NCBI GenBank assembly: GCA_002778195.1
Contig: PCDI01000006.1
Location: 101,021 to 165,020 of the forward strand
Source: Raffaelea ambrosiae
Taxonomy: Eukaryota; Ascomycota; Sordariomycetes; Ophiostomatales; Ophiostomataceae
DNA: 64,000 nt
Direction of reading: 5' to 3'
Shown here: one piece after another, positions 46,755-59,055 of the stretch
Layout of the letters: every line of letters starts with the position of its first letter
Numbering within the stretch: the stretch's first letter is position 1
The notes under the pieces: generated by a model
What the model was told of the DNA's origin: nothing
Databases searched by the model: none
What the model saw: the letters and a program-made list of their open reading frames with translations, nothing else
Program-made: the position numbers and the translations under genes

Positions 46755-47580
46755 ATGGCAGCTTTTGACGACTCTGATCTTGCCTTGCACGGATGGTCTG
46801 CGATGGCCCGGGACCCCAAGGTCGTACTGCAGGGCAAAACAAACCTCTACGAGCCGTGGCCGCTATTAGTAAAAGATCTCGCATTTCCTTCAGACGATAT
46901 CCTTGTGGCTAAAGTCCAAGCCTATGCCAAGGAAAAGCTGCCGGCTCCTACTTACAACCACTCCATGAGAGTGTTCTACTTCGGTGCGCTTGTGCCACTC
47001 TGAGAGGACTGCTTATCTTGGTATTTCTCAAAGCAGTCAAGTAGATTCAAATCATTAATCGTGGAAAACAGCAACGGCCATCTTACGGCAACAGTTTCCT
47101 GAAGCTGCCAAGTCTCTGTCTCTGTCGACGCTGGCAATCACTGCCCTGCTCCACGACATCGGCACCACGCATGACAACCTCCACGCCACCCGTCTCTCGT
47201 TTGAGTTCTATGGTGGAATCCTGGCCTTGAATCTTGTTGGAAAGGAGTTGAACGGTCCTGTTGCTCAGGCCGAGGCTGTGGCCGAGGCCATCTTCCGCCA
47301 CCAGGATCTGGGCACGACTGGTACCATCACTTTCCTTGGGCAGTTGATCCAACTTGCTACCATTTATGACAACATGGGCGGCAACCCGGGTCTGATTCAC
47401 GCCGACACAAAGACGGATGTAGTCCGTACCTGGCCTCGTCAGGAGTGGAGTAGGTGCTTTGCGGCCACCATTCGCGAAGAGAACGGACTGAAGCCGTGGG
47501 CGCATACCACAGCACTTGGCGAGGAGGAGTTCCCTAATGGCGTTCTGGGAAACAAGCTGATGGCTGAATTTGAGAAATAA
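46755..47580 (+). CDS. HD-domain cyanamide hydratase-like protein
   Basis: Two exons, 46755-46983 and 47072-47580, encode 245 residues, the usual length for fungal cyanamide hydratase (Ddi2/3-like) proteins. The HD metal site is visible: His in YNHSMRVFYF, the paired His-Asp in ITALLHDIGTTHDN, and a further His in AIFRHQDLG. The C-terminal part has TWPRQEWSRCFAATIREE. Characterised members hydrate cyanamide to urea; others are of unknown substrate. The start at MAAFDDSD is chosen because the upstream in-frame sequence has no family similarity; an upstream in-frame ATG at 46722 is possible. The donor (GTGCGC) is non-consensus, but the join restores FATAILRQQFPEAA. Confidence 0.83.
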
Positions 47581-48189
47581 AGGCAGTAAGACGGGGTAGC
47601 AAGGTTTATTGAGAAAATGGATTGAATTGCAACGCTATTGGGAGCTCGTCATTGCTATTGTTGTTCCTGCTGGGGATTGTACCTGGCCTTCGACTGTGAC
47701 CGAACTGCAATTGCTGCGCTACCTGTGCGTACATTCAGACTTTCTCATAGGTGCCGTTCAGCCCAGTTGGCGAGGAGACGAAAATGGTAACGCTGTCTGT
47801 TAAGCGCCGGGTCGTACATATTGCGGCCACTCCATCTTTGCCCTTGTCATCTTGCACTTGTGTCGACGGTTTCTCACCACTCTGCAAAAAATAGAACGAT
47901 AACCGCTCCCTTCTCTGCAAGGAATATCCAACCATTTCTGTTCGCCTTGCCAACCGAAAATATATTTGAAGCAAGGCTCTTCCTCATTCTTAAGCGCGCA
48001 AATGCATCATGTCATCATGGAGCTCAGAAGTTCTTCATAAACAGAGATGATGTCCCCTTGCTTTTGTCTGCTTTTCTCGGTCGGTCCTTTTCGTAGGCAC
48101 CCACCCATACGCTCAAAATTGAGAGAACTTTCTGAACACTTCTTTCCCTCATCTTTGTTTCACTTGAATCTCAAGAAGAATATCGCAAT
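47581..48189. other. Intergenic
   Basis: 609 bases between the HD-domain gene and the nucleotidyltransferase-like relic; nothing coding recognised. Confidence 0.55.
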
Positions 48190-48926
48190 GCGGGCTGTGG
48201 TCGATCAAAGGAAGAGGAACAGGGGGGAGAAGCACCACGACAGCAACAGCAGCAGCAGCAAAATGTTACAGAACTTGAACAATTCTTTTCCATCCCCGAC
48301 ACGACAACCACTCGGCTGGACGAATGAAGACAGCAGCTTACTTATTCGCTTACCCCGGCGGATTTGCGCCAAGGCCTCGACATTATGGCCGAATACATCG
48401 CGGACAAAGGAATGACGATCATTCTGGTTGCCGTGGGCGGAGCCGTCAGCACAATGTATCTGGGGACCCGCCCCAGTACCGGGGACGTTGATTTCTTCCT
48501 CTCCACCGAGAGCTCCCCAGAAAATGCCATGCTTCTTGATGCAGCAAACTATGCCAATAAAGAAGCAAGCATCAATCTTGGCAGGCAGTGGTTCAACAAC
48601 ATGATAGCAAATGTTTTGCCACCCAGCGTCCTGGGAGGTGTCGTGGACAGCTCATTGAGACAAAACGTTGTCATCTACGAGAACGTCAATGGCCGGGGTG
48701 GTATTCGTATCTATGCAGTCACTTGGGCGTTCGTAGTGGCCGGCAAGTGCGATTGTCTAAAGGTAAATGTCGGCCGCATGGCTTGTCTGATGCCGCCCAC
48801 TACTTGCGTTGCCATCTTTCGCAGGAGCGTAAGAGCCAGGTCAAGGACTCGGAAACACGTGGTTGGTGCCAGATGTATGGAAAGCGTGTAAACGACGACG
48901 TTTTGCGTGCTCTGGAAGCGAAGTAA
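48190..48926 (+). pseudogene. Broken nucleotidyltransferase-like (DUF6036-type) gene
   Basis: The central frame encodes LTPADLRQGLDIMAEYIA, ILVAVGGAVSTMYLGTRPSTGDVDFF (a GG...DVD nucleotidyltransferase-like motif), LGRQWFNNMIANVL and IRIYAVTWAFVVAGK. This is a family of fungal proteins with a DUF6036-like fold. Three defects are seen. First, no ATG precedes QNVTELEQFFSIPDTTT in its frame; the ATG at 48188 is in another frame. Second, an in-frame TGA lies at 48325, between RLDE and RQQLTYS. Third, near 48748-48750 the frame shifts, after which the other frame supplies RLSKGKCRPHGLSDAAHYLR to the natural C-terminus GKRVNDDVLRALEAK and stop at 48924. A sequencing error could explain one lesion but hardly all three. 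Confidence 0.72.
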
Positions 48927-50886
48927 CAGAAACTATTCGGTCGAAGCCCTATTATATGAGCGAGTGTCCCCACCGCCAGTTGAAAAATGGTTCGATAATG
49001 TTTGGCGGAAGAGGAAGGCAAGCGTGGTTCTGCATCTAGGTATCTTTGCTACTGCCGGTCGTTGTTGCCGTTGATGTGTTTTTGTGCGGATGTGTGCTCG
49101 ATCGTATTTTCCAATTTCATAAAAAATGAATTCCTGGTTGCCAGACCCCCCCCCCCCCCCCCCCCCCNTCCGGTGCATCATCCCAGTGAGGAACTATCAG
49201 TGTTCCAGTGGGGGCACCTTGTCCGTCCACGACGGGTCCTCTTCCCGCGCCAGTGTGCCCCTTATATTCTCACTCGTCTCTGTCAGTTTACGTGGAGATG
49301 GGCGGTGCGTCACGGGGTATTCCTTGATCGGTGAGCTCGTTGAACGCCATTCGCAGCAGCTTCCAACACAGGCGTAGCGATCAGGATCGGGGTCTTTAGG
49401 GTCAGGGATATCGAGCGTCTAAGGGCGTGTCGATCGCATCGGCTGCACGGCGGTGGCTTAACAGCGGTCGCTCGTAGAATCCAGGGCGAGCAAGAAACTC
49501 TCGGGGGGGCGGCGGCCGGCCGTCGGCATCTCTGAACGGTTTGGCGTGAGGTGCGAGGACCAGAACATGTCCCGGAAGACATTTTGGTAACTCGGTCCTT
49601 TCATGTTTGTGTGCTTCAGAAGCCGGTGGATTGGACTTTCGTTGCCAAATAGGCGGCCAATGTAGCCGCGCCAGAAAAGGCGGGCAGTTGTCTTTGAGAA
49701 AGCTTTGTCGTCATTATCAAGTCAGGATTGTTAGGATGGTGAGATGTGAAGCATATTCTCCTCCACTCGGCTTGTGATCTAGCAAAGAAGTCGACAAAGC
49801 TCTCTGATTGGCCGCTCTGCCGCCTAGCCTTAGGAGCCTAGGATCTGGCGATGGGTAGGCGCACCAAGAAGACGCAATGCCGGTTAATAGCGTTCAAGGG
49901 AGACAAGAGTGGTGACTCCCAGCATACGATGCCCCCATCTCCTGACTTGAATGATTTGTATGTTGATTATAAGGAAGGATCACTAGAGCGCCATCGCACT
50001 GGATGGGCGTATTCCTGGCTGTTGTTCCCCAAGCTACGAAAGCGCTCCAGGGAATGTGTCCTGGTCGTGGCGAAACAGAGTTCGATGACTGCAAGTTGAT
50101 AGTTAACATCAGAGGCTATGGTTCATTGCACATTGGGTCTGCTGTAGATCCCCTCCACAGACGGCGGCAGAGCGCATACAAGGTCAATACTCGTAGTCGA
50201 AGTAGCTGCTCTATTCAGAAGCAAGAGCTGGCAGAAGCAAGAGCTGGCCGAACTCGCCTATGTGGTATGGTCTCGGAGGGCTAATGACTAGTTGGCTAGA
50301 CCTCAGAGGGATCTAAGACATCACAGCTGTCAGTGGGTGGATGGTGTCTTCTTCTGGAAGGTTCGACTCGTGACAAATATGCCCGCACTTGCCCCAGCAC
50401 GTCCGCCAGCGGAAGCAAGGTTGGGTTTAGGTGGGGGCCCAACATGCTCTAGCCTGCCAAAAACCGTTGTATTAACAGCGTTCTTACCAGAACATGCGGA
50501 TCGTTCCTGCCCCACTCTGCAGCCACCACCTCAGTGACCCAATACTGCTGCTTCTCTTATCCAAGCGAACCGCAATTATTACCAGTATCTCGACGTCTGT
50601 CTTTTTGTCGCCATGCACCTGTACTCCGGCTTCTCTTGACCGCTTCCCTATTTTTTGGACTTTTCTCTATTCACTTTCTTTACCTGAAGCATCACTATTA
50701 CCCCTTGGACGATACCGACCTCGGGAACCTCTTAGCTATCCCCCCGCCCTGGCCAACTCTGCAAAGCTCCAACACCCTCTTCTCAGCCTTGCCTGTTCTC
50801 ATACACACGTCCGCGCATCCTCCGAGTATCTCGCAGCTGGCTTCTTCGGGTCGTTTTCTTTTTGTGGCCTCTTTTCACACCTGCTC
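48927..50886. other. Gene-free interval with poly-C run
   Basis: About 2 kb without a recognised gene. A poly-C run ending in N occurs at 49146-49168. The last 400 bases are C/T-rich and form the promoter/leader of the TPR/U-box gene. Confidence 0.55.
49146..49168. repeat. Poly-C run ending in N
   Basis: Twenty-two C followed by a single ambiguous base; an assembly-prone homopolymer. Confidence 0.95.
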
Positions 50887-51873
50887 ATGCGTGGCCAGGG
50901 CGCAATGTCATCCATTCTTCTTAAGGAAGAGGGCAACCGCCACTTCCAAAAGGGCGACTATGCTGGTGCAGAGGGCCTTTACTCAAAGGCGTAAGCTACA
51001 GATACACATCCCCCCCTTTTATTCCAACCCCAATTCCTCGATAACACTGACTAACAGTGTCTGCTTTCTTCGCCCAGGATCATCGCCGACTCATCAAACC
51101 CGGCCCTCTACACCAACCGCGCCATGGCAAGGCTGAGGCTGAAGCTGTGGGACAGCGTCATCGACGACTGCAAGGCCTGCCTCGAGCTCAGCCCCGACAA
51201 CATGAAAGCCTATTATTATCTCTCGCAAGCCGAACTCGCCCTCAAAAACTTCGACTCGGCCCTCGATGACGCAAAGTATGCCCATAAACTTTGCGTCAAG
51301 CTGAACGACAAGTCACTCTCAGCCATCACTACTCAGGTGCTCCAGTGCAAAAAGGAACGGTGGGACCACATGGAGAATCGCCGACTTCGTGAGCGTTCTC
51401 AGCTGGAAAGAGACATCGTGGCCATGATGGAGAAAGAGCGCGACGAGGCGCTCAAGCATGGCGAGAGCGAGAGTGACCGCGCCGAGATCGCCGACGAGTG
51501 GGAACAAAAGCTGGCCCAATTGCGAGACACTTTTGAGAAGTCGCGCAGCGCTTCAGACCAGCGAAGAGAGGTGCCAGACTGGGTCATAGATGACATTACC
51601 TTTGCCGTCATGGTGGACCCGGTCATAGTATGTTTCATCCTTCTTTTATGGTGTATTTGGAAGGATGTCGAAGAAGACGATACACTAACCTTTATTTAGA
51701 CCAAAACGGGCAAATCATACGAACGAGCGTCTATCCTGGAGCACCTAAAGCGCTCTGCCACAGACCCACTCACAAGAGAGCCTCTTACGCCGGCAGACTT
51801 GCGACCCAATCTGGACTTAAAGCATGCCTGTGAGGACTTCCTCGAGCAAAATGGCTGGGCCGTTGACTGGTGA
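50887..51873 (+). CDS. TPR/U-box E3 ubiquitin ligase, CHIP (STUB1) homologue
   Basis: Three exons, 50887-50990, 51078-51627, 51700-51873, encode 275 residues (269 if the second ATG at 50905 is used). The N-terminal TPR region (about 10-120) has LLKEEGNRHFQKGDYAGA, YTNRAMARLRLKLWDSVI and KAYYYLSQAELALKNFDSAL. It should bind the C-terminal EEVD of Hsp70/Hsp90. A charged helical stretch (about 135-205) follows, then the U-box (about 205-275): VPDWVIDDITFAVMVDPVI, TKTGKSYERASILEHL, DPLTREPLTPADLRPN. This matches the domain order and length of CHIP, which ubiquitinates chaperone-bound misfolded clients. It is convergent with the Ras-like gene. Confidence 0.93.
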
Positions 51874-52315
51874 GACTGCACCGTAAGGGCTTCTTGGTTT
51901 GTTCGAATGAACGTTAGACAGTAGACGGATCCGATGACGGATTAGAGTTTATGTACTTGTTTGGAGTATATCTGGGTCCAGGTTATGATGAGACGGAAAA
52001 AAGCACTGCATCTGAAGGCGTTTGGGGCGACAAGGGAAATGGATTATACTTTCTCTTTCTCTTCTCCGCTTCTGTTCTGACTCTTTTCCAACTTGAATTT
52101 TTATGTTTCATGTTTTTTTCATGTATTCTTAATCATGTGGTAGGGCTGTTTTATTTCTGCCTTTTTATTTGTTTTGTTTTTTGATTATTATGAAAGCGGA
52201 ACGAAACTGAAGATCAATCAACAGCGTTGGATAGCGAAACATTGATTTAGAAAGAAGCAAAAATGCACAAAGGAAATTGACTGCTGTGAGAGAAGCTTCT
52301 CCTACCCCTAGTGAT
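51874..52315. other. Convergent 3' intergenic region
   Basis: 442 bases, strongly T-rich (52040-52190), between the CHIP-like and Ras-like stop codons; consistent with polyadenylation regions. Confidence 0.6.
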
Positions 52316-54351
52316 CTATACGGCAATATCGGTCAACACCATTGGTGTTTGCGACTTCCGCACAAACATCTTCCGCATCCGCTCCATCATACTCTCCCGG
52401 CGCCTAGCCTGCCGTGGCATGGTAATGCCGTGCTCATTAGCTACGGCCACAGCATCAACACCAGAGACGTTTTCTTCTTCACCGTGCAGAACACTCTTGC
52501 CATTGTTGATGATGGCAATGCTGTCTGGTCTCTGCACAGTGACACCATGAACGGCATGGATCCCACCCACGTCCCCATTTCTGCCTTCCATAGCGGGAGA
52601 GGCTTTTTCCATCGTGCTGCTTACTGCCGTCGTCTTTGTTGCGCCCGAGGCAATACCTTGAACCGGCACGTTGTGATTGTGGTGCGGGCGGGCCGGTTGT
52701 TGCTGATGGTATTTTGCGCTCGACTTCTGGTTCACACCGCCGCTAATTCGGTGACGGCATGTCTTGCTAGCCTTGTTTGTTCCAGTAGCATCTCGGCCCA
52801 GTTCTCGAATCGCCTCGCGGATCAGCCTCTCAAAGGCGATTTCCACATAAGATCCTGTCTTCGCACTCGTCTCGCAGAAAGGAAGTGTGAGCTTTAAGCT
52901 CCGAGCCAGAGCCTCGCCTTCCTCAGCGGAGACCTGGCGATGGGGCCTTGTGGACTCTGCCACTGGCGCTGCCGCCACTGAAACCGACAACGTTGGCTCT
53001 CCTTCGATTACAGTCGGACCGGGAAAAGTTGTTGCGTGACCCGTCGCTGCTGTTCCCATTTCTGTCCCGCGCGAGAGCAGGCTGCAATTGCTGTTCCCGA
53101 CCGCCGTGGCTGTCCGTTTGCCATAATCCACGTCAATATCTCCAGTCTCCTTCGTTGTCAACTCGCCAGTCTGCAGCCACTTTTCAATATCTCCATTCTT
53201 CTCAGAAGATGTGCGAGACGGGGACACGGGTGATCTTGAAGGTTCTCCAGCCTGGGGAAAAGGGGTTGGTGGTGTCGTCTGACGAGTCTGCATTGCAGGT
53301 GCGATTAGGAAGTGGCCGGTGGTTTTGGCCCTTTCCTGATCCGCCAAATCCGCAATCAACTGTTCATACGTGATGCTGCCCGGGTAGGCTGGATGCATCA
53401 AGTTGTTCTCCACAGAATTGTTATTCCGGTCATCCTCGACATCTTGTCTCGGCAACGGTGCACCGGTTTCCCGGCCCGATATCTTATTATTGATGCATGA
53501 ATACGTTTCAAACTGTCCAGTATCAGCTTTGTTTCCCACCAGACACACGACAATTTCTCCAGAACCGTTGTTGGAATTATTGTCGCCTCCGCCGAACCAC
53601 CCACTGGTGCGACTGCGGGTTGCGCTTGCATGTGGTGCTGCCTTGCGGTGATGGTAGTAGTGGTTCCTGCGTGTGCAGACTGGGATTTCGCTGTGCAGGC
53701 CTCGCACGGATTCAAACGACGACCGGTCGTTTATGTCGTATACCAACATGATGGCATCATACTCGGCTTTATTGTGGACTTGAGTTCGCACTTTGGCCGA
53801 CTGCAGTGACGGATAGTTGATCACTTCGATGAGGTATGTGTTGTTTTCACGGGCACACTCGCTGCAGGTTTCGGAAGCGACCAGCGTACGGTCGTCCAAA
53901 GAATAATTGTCGTCGCCAGTTACTTCCTCCGTTGTGTCTCTAGCGTTAATGTCATCAGTGGTGACTTTTAGGTGCTTATTGTCTGCTGCGTGTTGTGAAC
54001 CGTTGGAGTCTGTCGTCCTTGGTTGCTCAGCAGCGGACACAATCGCTGTTTCCTTCTTTTCTCCTTCTCCATTTTTCTGAGTGTCCAGAGCCCGTGTCCA
54101 TTTTACAGCAGCATCTAGATCAGTCACGTTCTGTGGTGAAAGTGTGAAGAATCGTCGACTGTTCAAAGTGAGAGCAGGGTCATAAGGAGGAGGGTATGTC
54201 ATTGTCGTAAACTAGACGACATTAGTTACATAAACCAAACTTAATAATTTCAACAGACAATGCTTACTCTCGACTCTAAGCAATTCTTCCCAACACTAGT
54301 CGATCCTAGCATTAGGATGCGGATGGTGGGATTAGGTGTATATTTCCCCAT
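52316..54351 (-). CDS. Large Ras-like protein with altered GTPase motifs
   Basis: Two exons, 54351-54268 and 54211-52316, joined in phase 0 (GTAAGC...CGTCTAG), encode 659 residues, more than three times a normal Ras. The P-loop is GSTSVGKNC: Asn23 occupies the place of the Mg-binding Ser17 of Ras, and Thr/Ser replace Gly12/Gly13. An effector-like YPPPYDPALT follows. After a polar insert of about 110 residues comes EYDAIMLVYDINDRSSFESVRGL, the usual beta-4 region, but the DxxG/DTAGQ motif expected before it is not seen. G4 is VCLVGNKAD and G5 is PFCETSAKTG, separated by a Ser/Thr/Asn-rich insert of about 200 residues. The C-terminus (KSQTPMVLTDIAV) has no CAAX box, though a basic patch (RRRESMMERMRKMFVRK) could bind membranes. 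It is probably a degenerate or pseudo-GTPase; function unknown. Confidence 0.8.
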
Positions 54352-56767
54352 GATGACGGTAGTGACCGAAGAAATGAAATAATGAATGATTGGAATGTTT
54401 CTGCCAAGAGATCGAAAATCGAAAATCGAGAATGACGAGAGACAAACAAAAGAGGGAAACACATAGGTCGTCACCGTGGGTAAGGGGGACAGAGATTCGC
54501 GGTTAGACATGTGATGGAGATGTGAAGCAGCTACTCTTTGCCTTTTGAAACAGAACAGAAGTTGACAAGAACTACACTTCAGCCGACTCTTCTAATGCAA
54601 TCATAGAATGGAAGAATCCTAAGCCAGGTCTAACCAAAATACCAAGCCTAAAACACTGTCATGAATTCGAGCTGCTGTTTGCATTAATGGGATGAACCAC
54701 GGCTTTGTTCATCAGACACTCCGGGGAACCAGAGACAAGACAAGTGGTTAATAAGAAACGAACCAACAACACCCTGCCCAGTCCCTTGTTACTGTAACTT
54801 CCATTCAACCAACCAGGCCCAAGCAATTTGTAGTGCTTTTCTATTTAGACACAGAAAAGGTCCTTTGCGCTTTCTTTCCGGCTCAGTGTCTGTCCTGCTT
54901 TTGATTATAGACTACTCTCCTACTTATTCTTGCCTATCGCTATTATTACAACAGCATCCTTTGCGAGCTACGCTCTGCTAATCCCCCGCAGATATAAAAG
55001 AACATAGACCGATGACACTATCGGTCAGAAGAAACTCGGCAGTCTCGTTTGACCATGGAGAGTCGCCTCGCCACGTCTTGCACCACACGGCTGTCTCATG
55101 TGGTCCCCTCGCATGTCGCATGCCTGCCGAACCCGCCTTCGCACTCACTCAACCTTGTCGTACCCCAGTCACGCACCAATATGCCGACTTTCTAGTACAG
55201 CTGTAGATGCATTGTATATGTGCCAGACACATAGAAATTGCATGAATACTATATTAGGGTTAGATTACTGGCGAACGAAGTCGAAGGTGTTTGCATTTAC
55301 AGGCTAAATGAGGCGCTCGTATGCACACCTACACATGGTCATTTTTGGGGTTTCCGCCCGCACTCTCTGCTTCCTCTGTGCAGCTCTGCTCTTGTCTGTG
55401 CCGGCCGTTCATCCGTCTTTCTGGAAACTCGACCGGGGTAGAAAGCTGGGGTAAATCCACAGAAAAAAGTCCCGCACTTCTCCACGAAGCAGTTATTATC
55501 TTTGCCAGGCTCTGGTATAAGAGAGTCTGCTATGCCAGAACGTTGGCCGAATAAGAGGTGCTGCCTATCTGAGTGCAGGCCTAGATTTGCCGAAACAAGA
55601 CAACGACACAATAAAAATCGATACTTAATATATATGAAAACATAGTGTGGAATAGCCCAACATGTTACTAGAAGGAGCACATTAGGTAGAAGGCAGCATG
55701 CTGGCTTAGCTTGACTGGGTTTGTACAGGGGCTGCGAATAGACCCAGACTGTGAATAAAAGAAGATCGAGTTAGCCAACACAAGGTGTGCTATATTTGCA
55801 ACGCATTTTCACATTGCTGGTGATTGGAACAGTGGTCCATATGAACAGAACCAAAAACAGAGCCAAAACTCCAAATTTTCTCCCGTTGGCTGGAGCAAGG
55901 GATAAAAGACTTGGCGTCCGGGGAAAGTGACATCGTCAGTCGTGGTATTACGGCACTTGTAATGCTCTTCAATTGCCTGGTGTTCATCCAATTCTTCGGT
56001 ACAATATTTCTCATGCTTCGCCACACAAACTAACATCATGATACTCTACCCAGCTAGTTCTCGGTCATATTTTCCTGGACCGCACACTGGTAAGGGCCAG
56101 GTTATCACTGGAGCTGAGCTTGCTCGTCGTACCCATGAAGACACTGATCCGAATTAGCAGGACTTGCACTGGACCATACTACAAATCGTCCACATCAAAG
56201 TTGGGTGATTCTAGACAATGGTCACATCCAAAAGGTGTTATTTCGTGAGATTCAGGTAGTATTTTCAAGTATCTATCATGAGTAAACGCATGGCGACCAT
56301 CCCCAAATGCAAAATAATCAAAAGCCAAAAATGAAAATAAAAAATGAAAGATCGACTCCCAGTATGTCGTTGGTCCTGTGTGGCACCCTGAAGTAAGAAC
56401 AAAAAAGTACAACGAGAACACGCAGTTGGTAAACAGGAAAATAATACTAGGAAGAATGTCGTCTATCGCATGAGTGAGTGTTGCAACGCCGTCGTCTAAT
56501 AGTACAGAGAAGAAGAAAGAGAGGGAAAAAAAAAAGAAAAACCCGTATACCGCAGTAGAGAAACCTTCCAGTAGGGACAGGTTGCCTATTATATATAATG
56601 ATAATTGCTCTCGCGGTAGCTTTAGCAGTATGTGCAAAATATAGGTGTATATACGCTCGTTCATCTCTGGCAGGTGAGACAGCCTTCTTCGTTATCTGTC
56701 CAGGTCATATAGTATTGAGGAAATCAAGGTTTTAACTCGCTTGCTCGCATTCGAAAGCAGAAACTGA
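54352..56767. other. Gene-free interval between Ras-like and NIPA genes
   Basis: About 2.4 kb with the promoter of the Ras-like gene and the 3' flank of the NIPA gene. It is AT-rich near 56250-56650. An open frame at 56179-56664 (minus) is hydrophobic but shows no family resemblance. Confidence 0.55.
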
Positions 56768-59055
56768 TCAAATAAACGCCCCGTCTCCGCCTCGCGGCGG
56801 ACTGTACCGTCGACCGCCTGGCGGCGACGGCGGTGGCGCGTCGCGTGGGTCTTGGTCATACGCCAAGTTGTCGCTTCCCTTCGTCCTCCGCCCGCGCGAG
56901 TCGTACTCGTACGTTTCAGTGCTGGGACCGCTCTTCTCATCTCCGCTGCTGCCTCTCCGTGGCGGGGAGCCAGTGATTCCCCGTCCATATCGGGCTTGCT
57001 TATCTTCGTAATATGGGTCGTCGTCTTCGTCATATGGATCTTCTTCTTGAAATGGAGGAAGTGGGGGAGCAGTCCGGGAATCACCCTTCACAAGACCTAA
57101 TCTCTCTTCTTCCGTCGAGCCCTTCACTTGCGGAGCAGACTGTGTCCGAGAGGAAGAGGTCGGGCGGTGGTGTCTCTCCTCGTGTATGCTTTCGTCGTCG
57201 ACTTCAGGCATAGGTCGTGGCGTGTGCTTTCGGAACACGTTCTGGAAAGAGAATTGCCTCTTAGCCGAATGCGGTGGCGGATCTGGAGGTATGCTGCTGG
57301 TGTCACTTTCTGAGTGGCCCTGGCTCGGCAGGCGCGACGTGGCGCCGACATATTCGGTCTTGCCCGACGGCAAGTGGTACGAACGGGAACCGCCGTAATA
57401 CGTCCCAGAATCCTCGCTGGACTGCTGAGCTGGCACAGCAATCTCGGTGAGCTGGACCGGGTGCATGGGGCTCTGGACTTTGGCTGGGTCCGCGTTGGGG
57501 TCGCCGTACTCGCGGTGCTTCGGTACCAGTATGCTCCGGCCGCGGCCACGAACGGTCCCCGCAATGCTGGACAAAATGCCTGGCGTTGTCGGACGGTCGT
57601 GCTCATCTAGTTCTTCCTGGGTCGGCACGTGCGACCATCCCAAGGGCGGGTGAGGCGTAGACGGGGGCGGTGGTGTAAAGGGGGCGCTTGACACGGTTTG
57701 CGAGCGTGACCTGTGGCTCCCGATTGTCGTCCGTCTTCTCCGAATTCCATCCCACTCGTACTGTGGCGGCTGGTTTCCATCCTCGCTCACAGCCTCGAGA
57801 CGCTCCCGCATCCGCTCTTCGTGGAGCCGTTTGAGTTCGGCAACTTCCATGTTCTGGCGTGCTGATGAGAAGCGGCGTACAATGGCAGCTGTGCCGCGGA
57901 TAGCATCGGCTTTCGGCTCGGTTTCAGGCTGCTCCTGCTCAGCGATGGTCTGGATTTGGTCCAGGTCTCCGGTGAAAACGGCAGTGTCTGGGACGTCCTT
58001 GGCCGACTTTGACAGCTGCAGTAAAACAACACCAGAGCAGATGGTGAGAAACCCGTTGACGACTGTGACAATGGATGTCGGTGTTCCCTTGAACCCTTGG
58101 AAGAGGACGGCGGATGTGATAATGGTTGTGCTGGTAAAGTAGACGTAGTATGTCGGGGTGACCATGGCAGCGTTGAACAAATTCAGGGCTTTCTGTTGCG
58201 GGGGTTAGTAGGGTGTGAAAGAGAGGTACAGTAGACGTCGTTCTGGTGGGGGGGGGGGGCAAAACTTACATTGAGATAGATGATCTCGGTGAGGAGGGTG
58301 GCTATGACGAAAACCAAGAGAACGTAGAGAAACCACTGGTTGAACTGCGCCTTACCTCCAGCCTGCGCAACGATGGCAGAGCCGAGACCCTGCGTAGCAA
58401 CCACGCTGAGACCTCCAACCCAACTGCAGATAGACAGGTACACGAGCATGTTCTTCTTGCCCCAGCGCGGACCGCAATAAAAAGCGGTGATGGCGGATCC
58501 GATAATGATGACTCCGGCATAGCTGAGGAAACCTGGCGTGATGACAAAGTGCTGCATCTCCTGGATGTCGGCAACAGAGGATTCCTGCGGCGCATTCATG
58601 ACGATCACGACGGAGCCTACGATGCACAGGAAACATGCGACTTTGCCAACCATGCTGAGTCGCTCTTTCAGGAAGATGGCGGACAGGATCGTGGTGAGGA
58701 CAACGGACAAGGCGCCCAAGGGCGTGACCAGAATGGCGTCCGTGAAGGCATAGGCGACGAAGTTGCAGATTTCGCCAATAATCATAAGAGTCATGCCGGA
58801 CCACCAGTAGACATTTTTGAGGTAGCCATAGCCCTCGCCGGCAACCTCGTTGTACTTTTCGTTGGCCTTGAGCAGGCCGACTTTCTTGAGCACAAACGAA
58901 GTGCCGATAAAGGCGCCAGAGCTAACTGCGAGAGAGATGCCGATGACCTTGTAACTGGCGGGACGCGTTTCGGTAGTCGAGGAGGAAGACGAGGTTTCGT
59001 TGGCGCGCGCATACATCTGATGCGCCGTCACGAGAACCTCTGCTGCTCGGTCCAT
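56768..59055 (-). CDS. NIPA/DUF803 magnesium transporter with long cytosolic tail
   Basis: Two exons, 59055-58270 and 58192-56768, phase-0 intron (GTAAGT...CAACAG), encode 736 residues. Residues about 35-330 form the NIPA fold with eight to nine membrane helices. Visible segments are VIGISLAVSSGAFIGTSFVLKK, WWSGMTLMIIGEICNFVAYAF, ILVTPLGALSVVLTTILSAIF, ACFLCIVGSVVIVMNAP and, in exon 2, VTPTYYVYFTSTTIITSAVLF. Family members transport Mg2+ and related divalent cations. The C-terminal 400 residues are polar, Pro/Ser/Arg/Asp-rich and probably disordered (PPFQEEDPYDEDDDPY, repeated basic-Ser segments), a common fungal extension likely to be phosphorylated. Confidence 0.9.
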
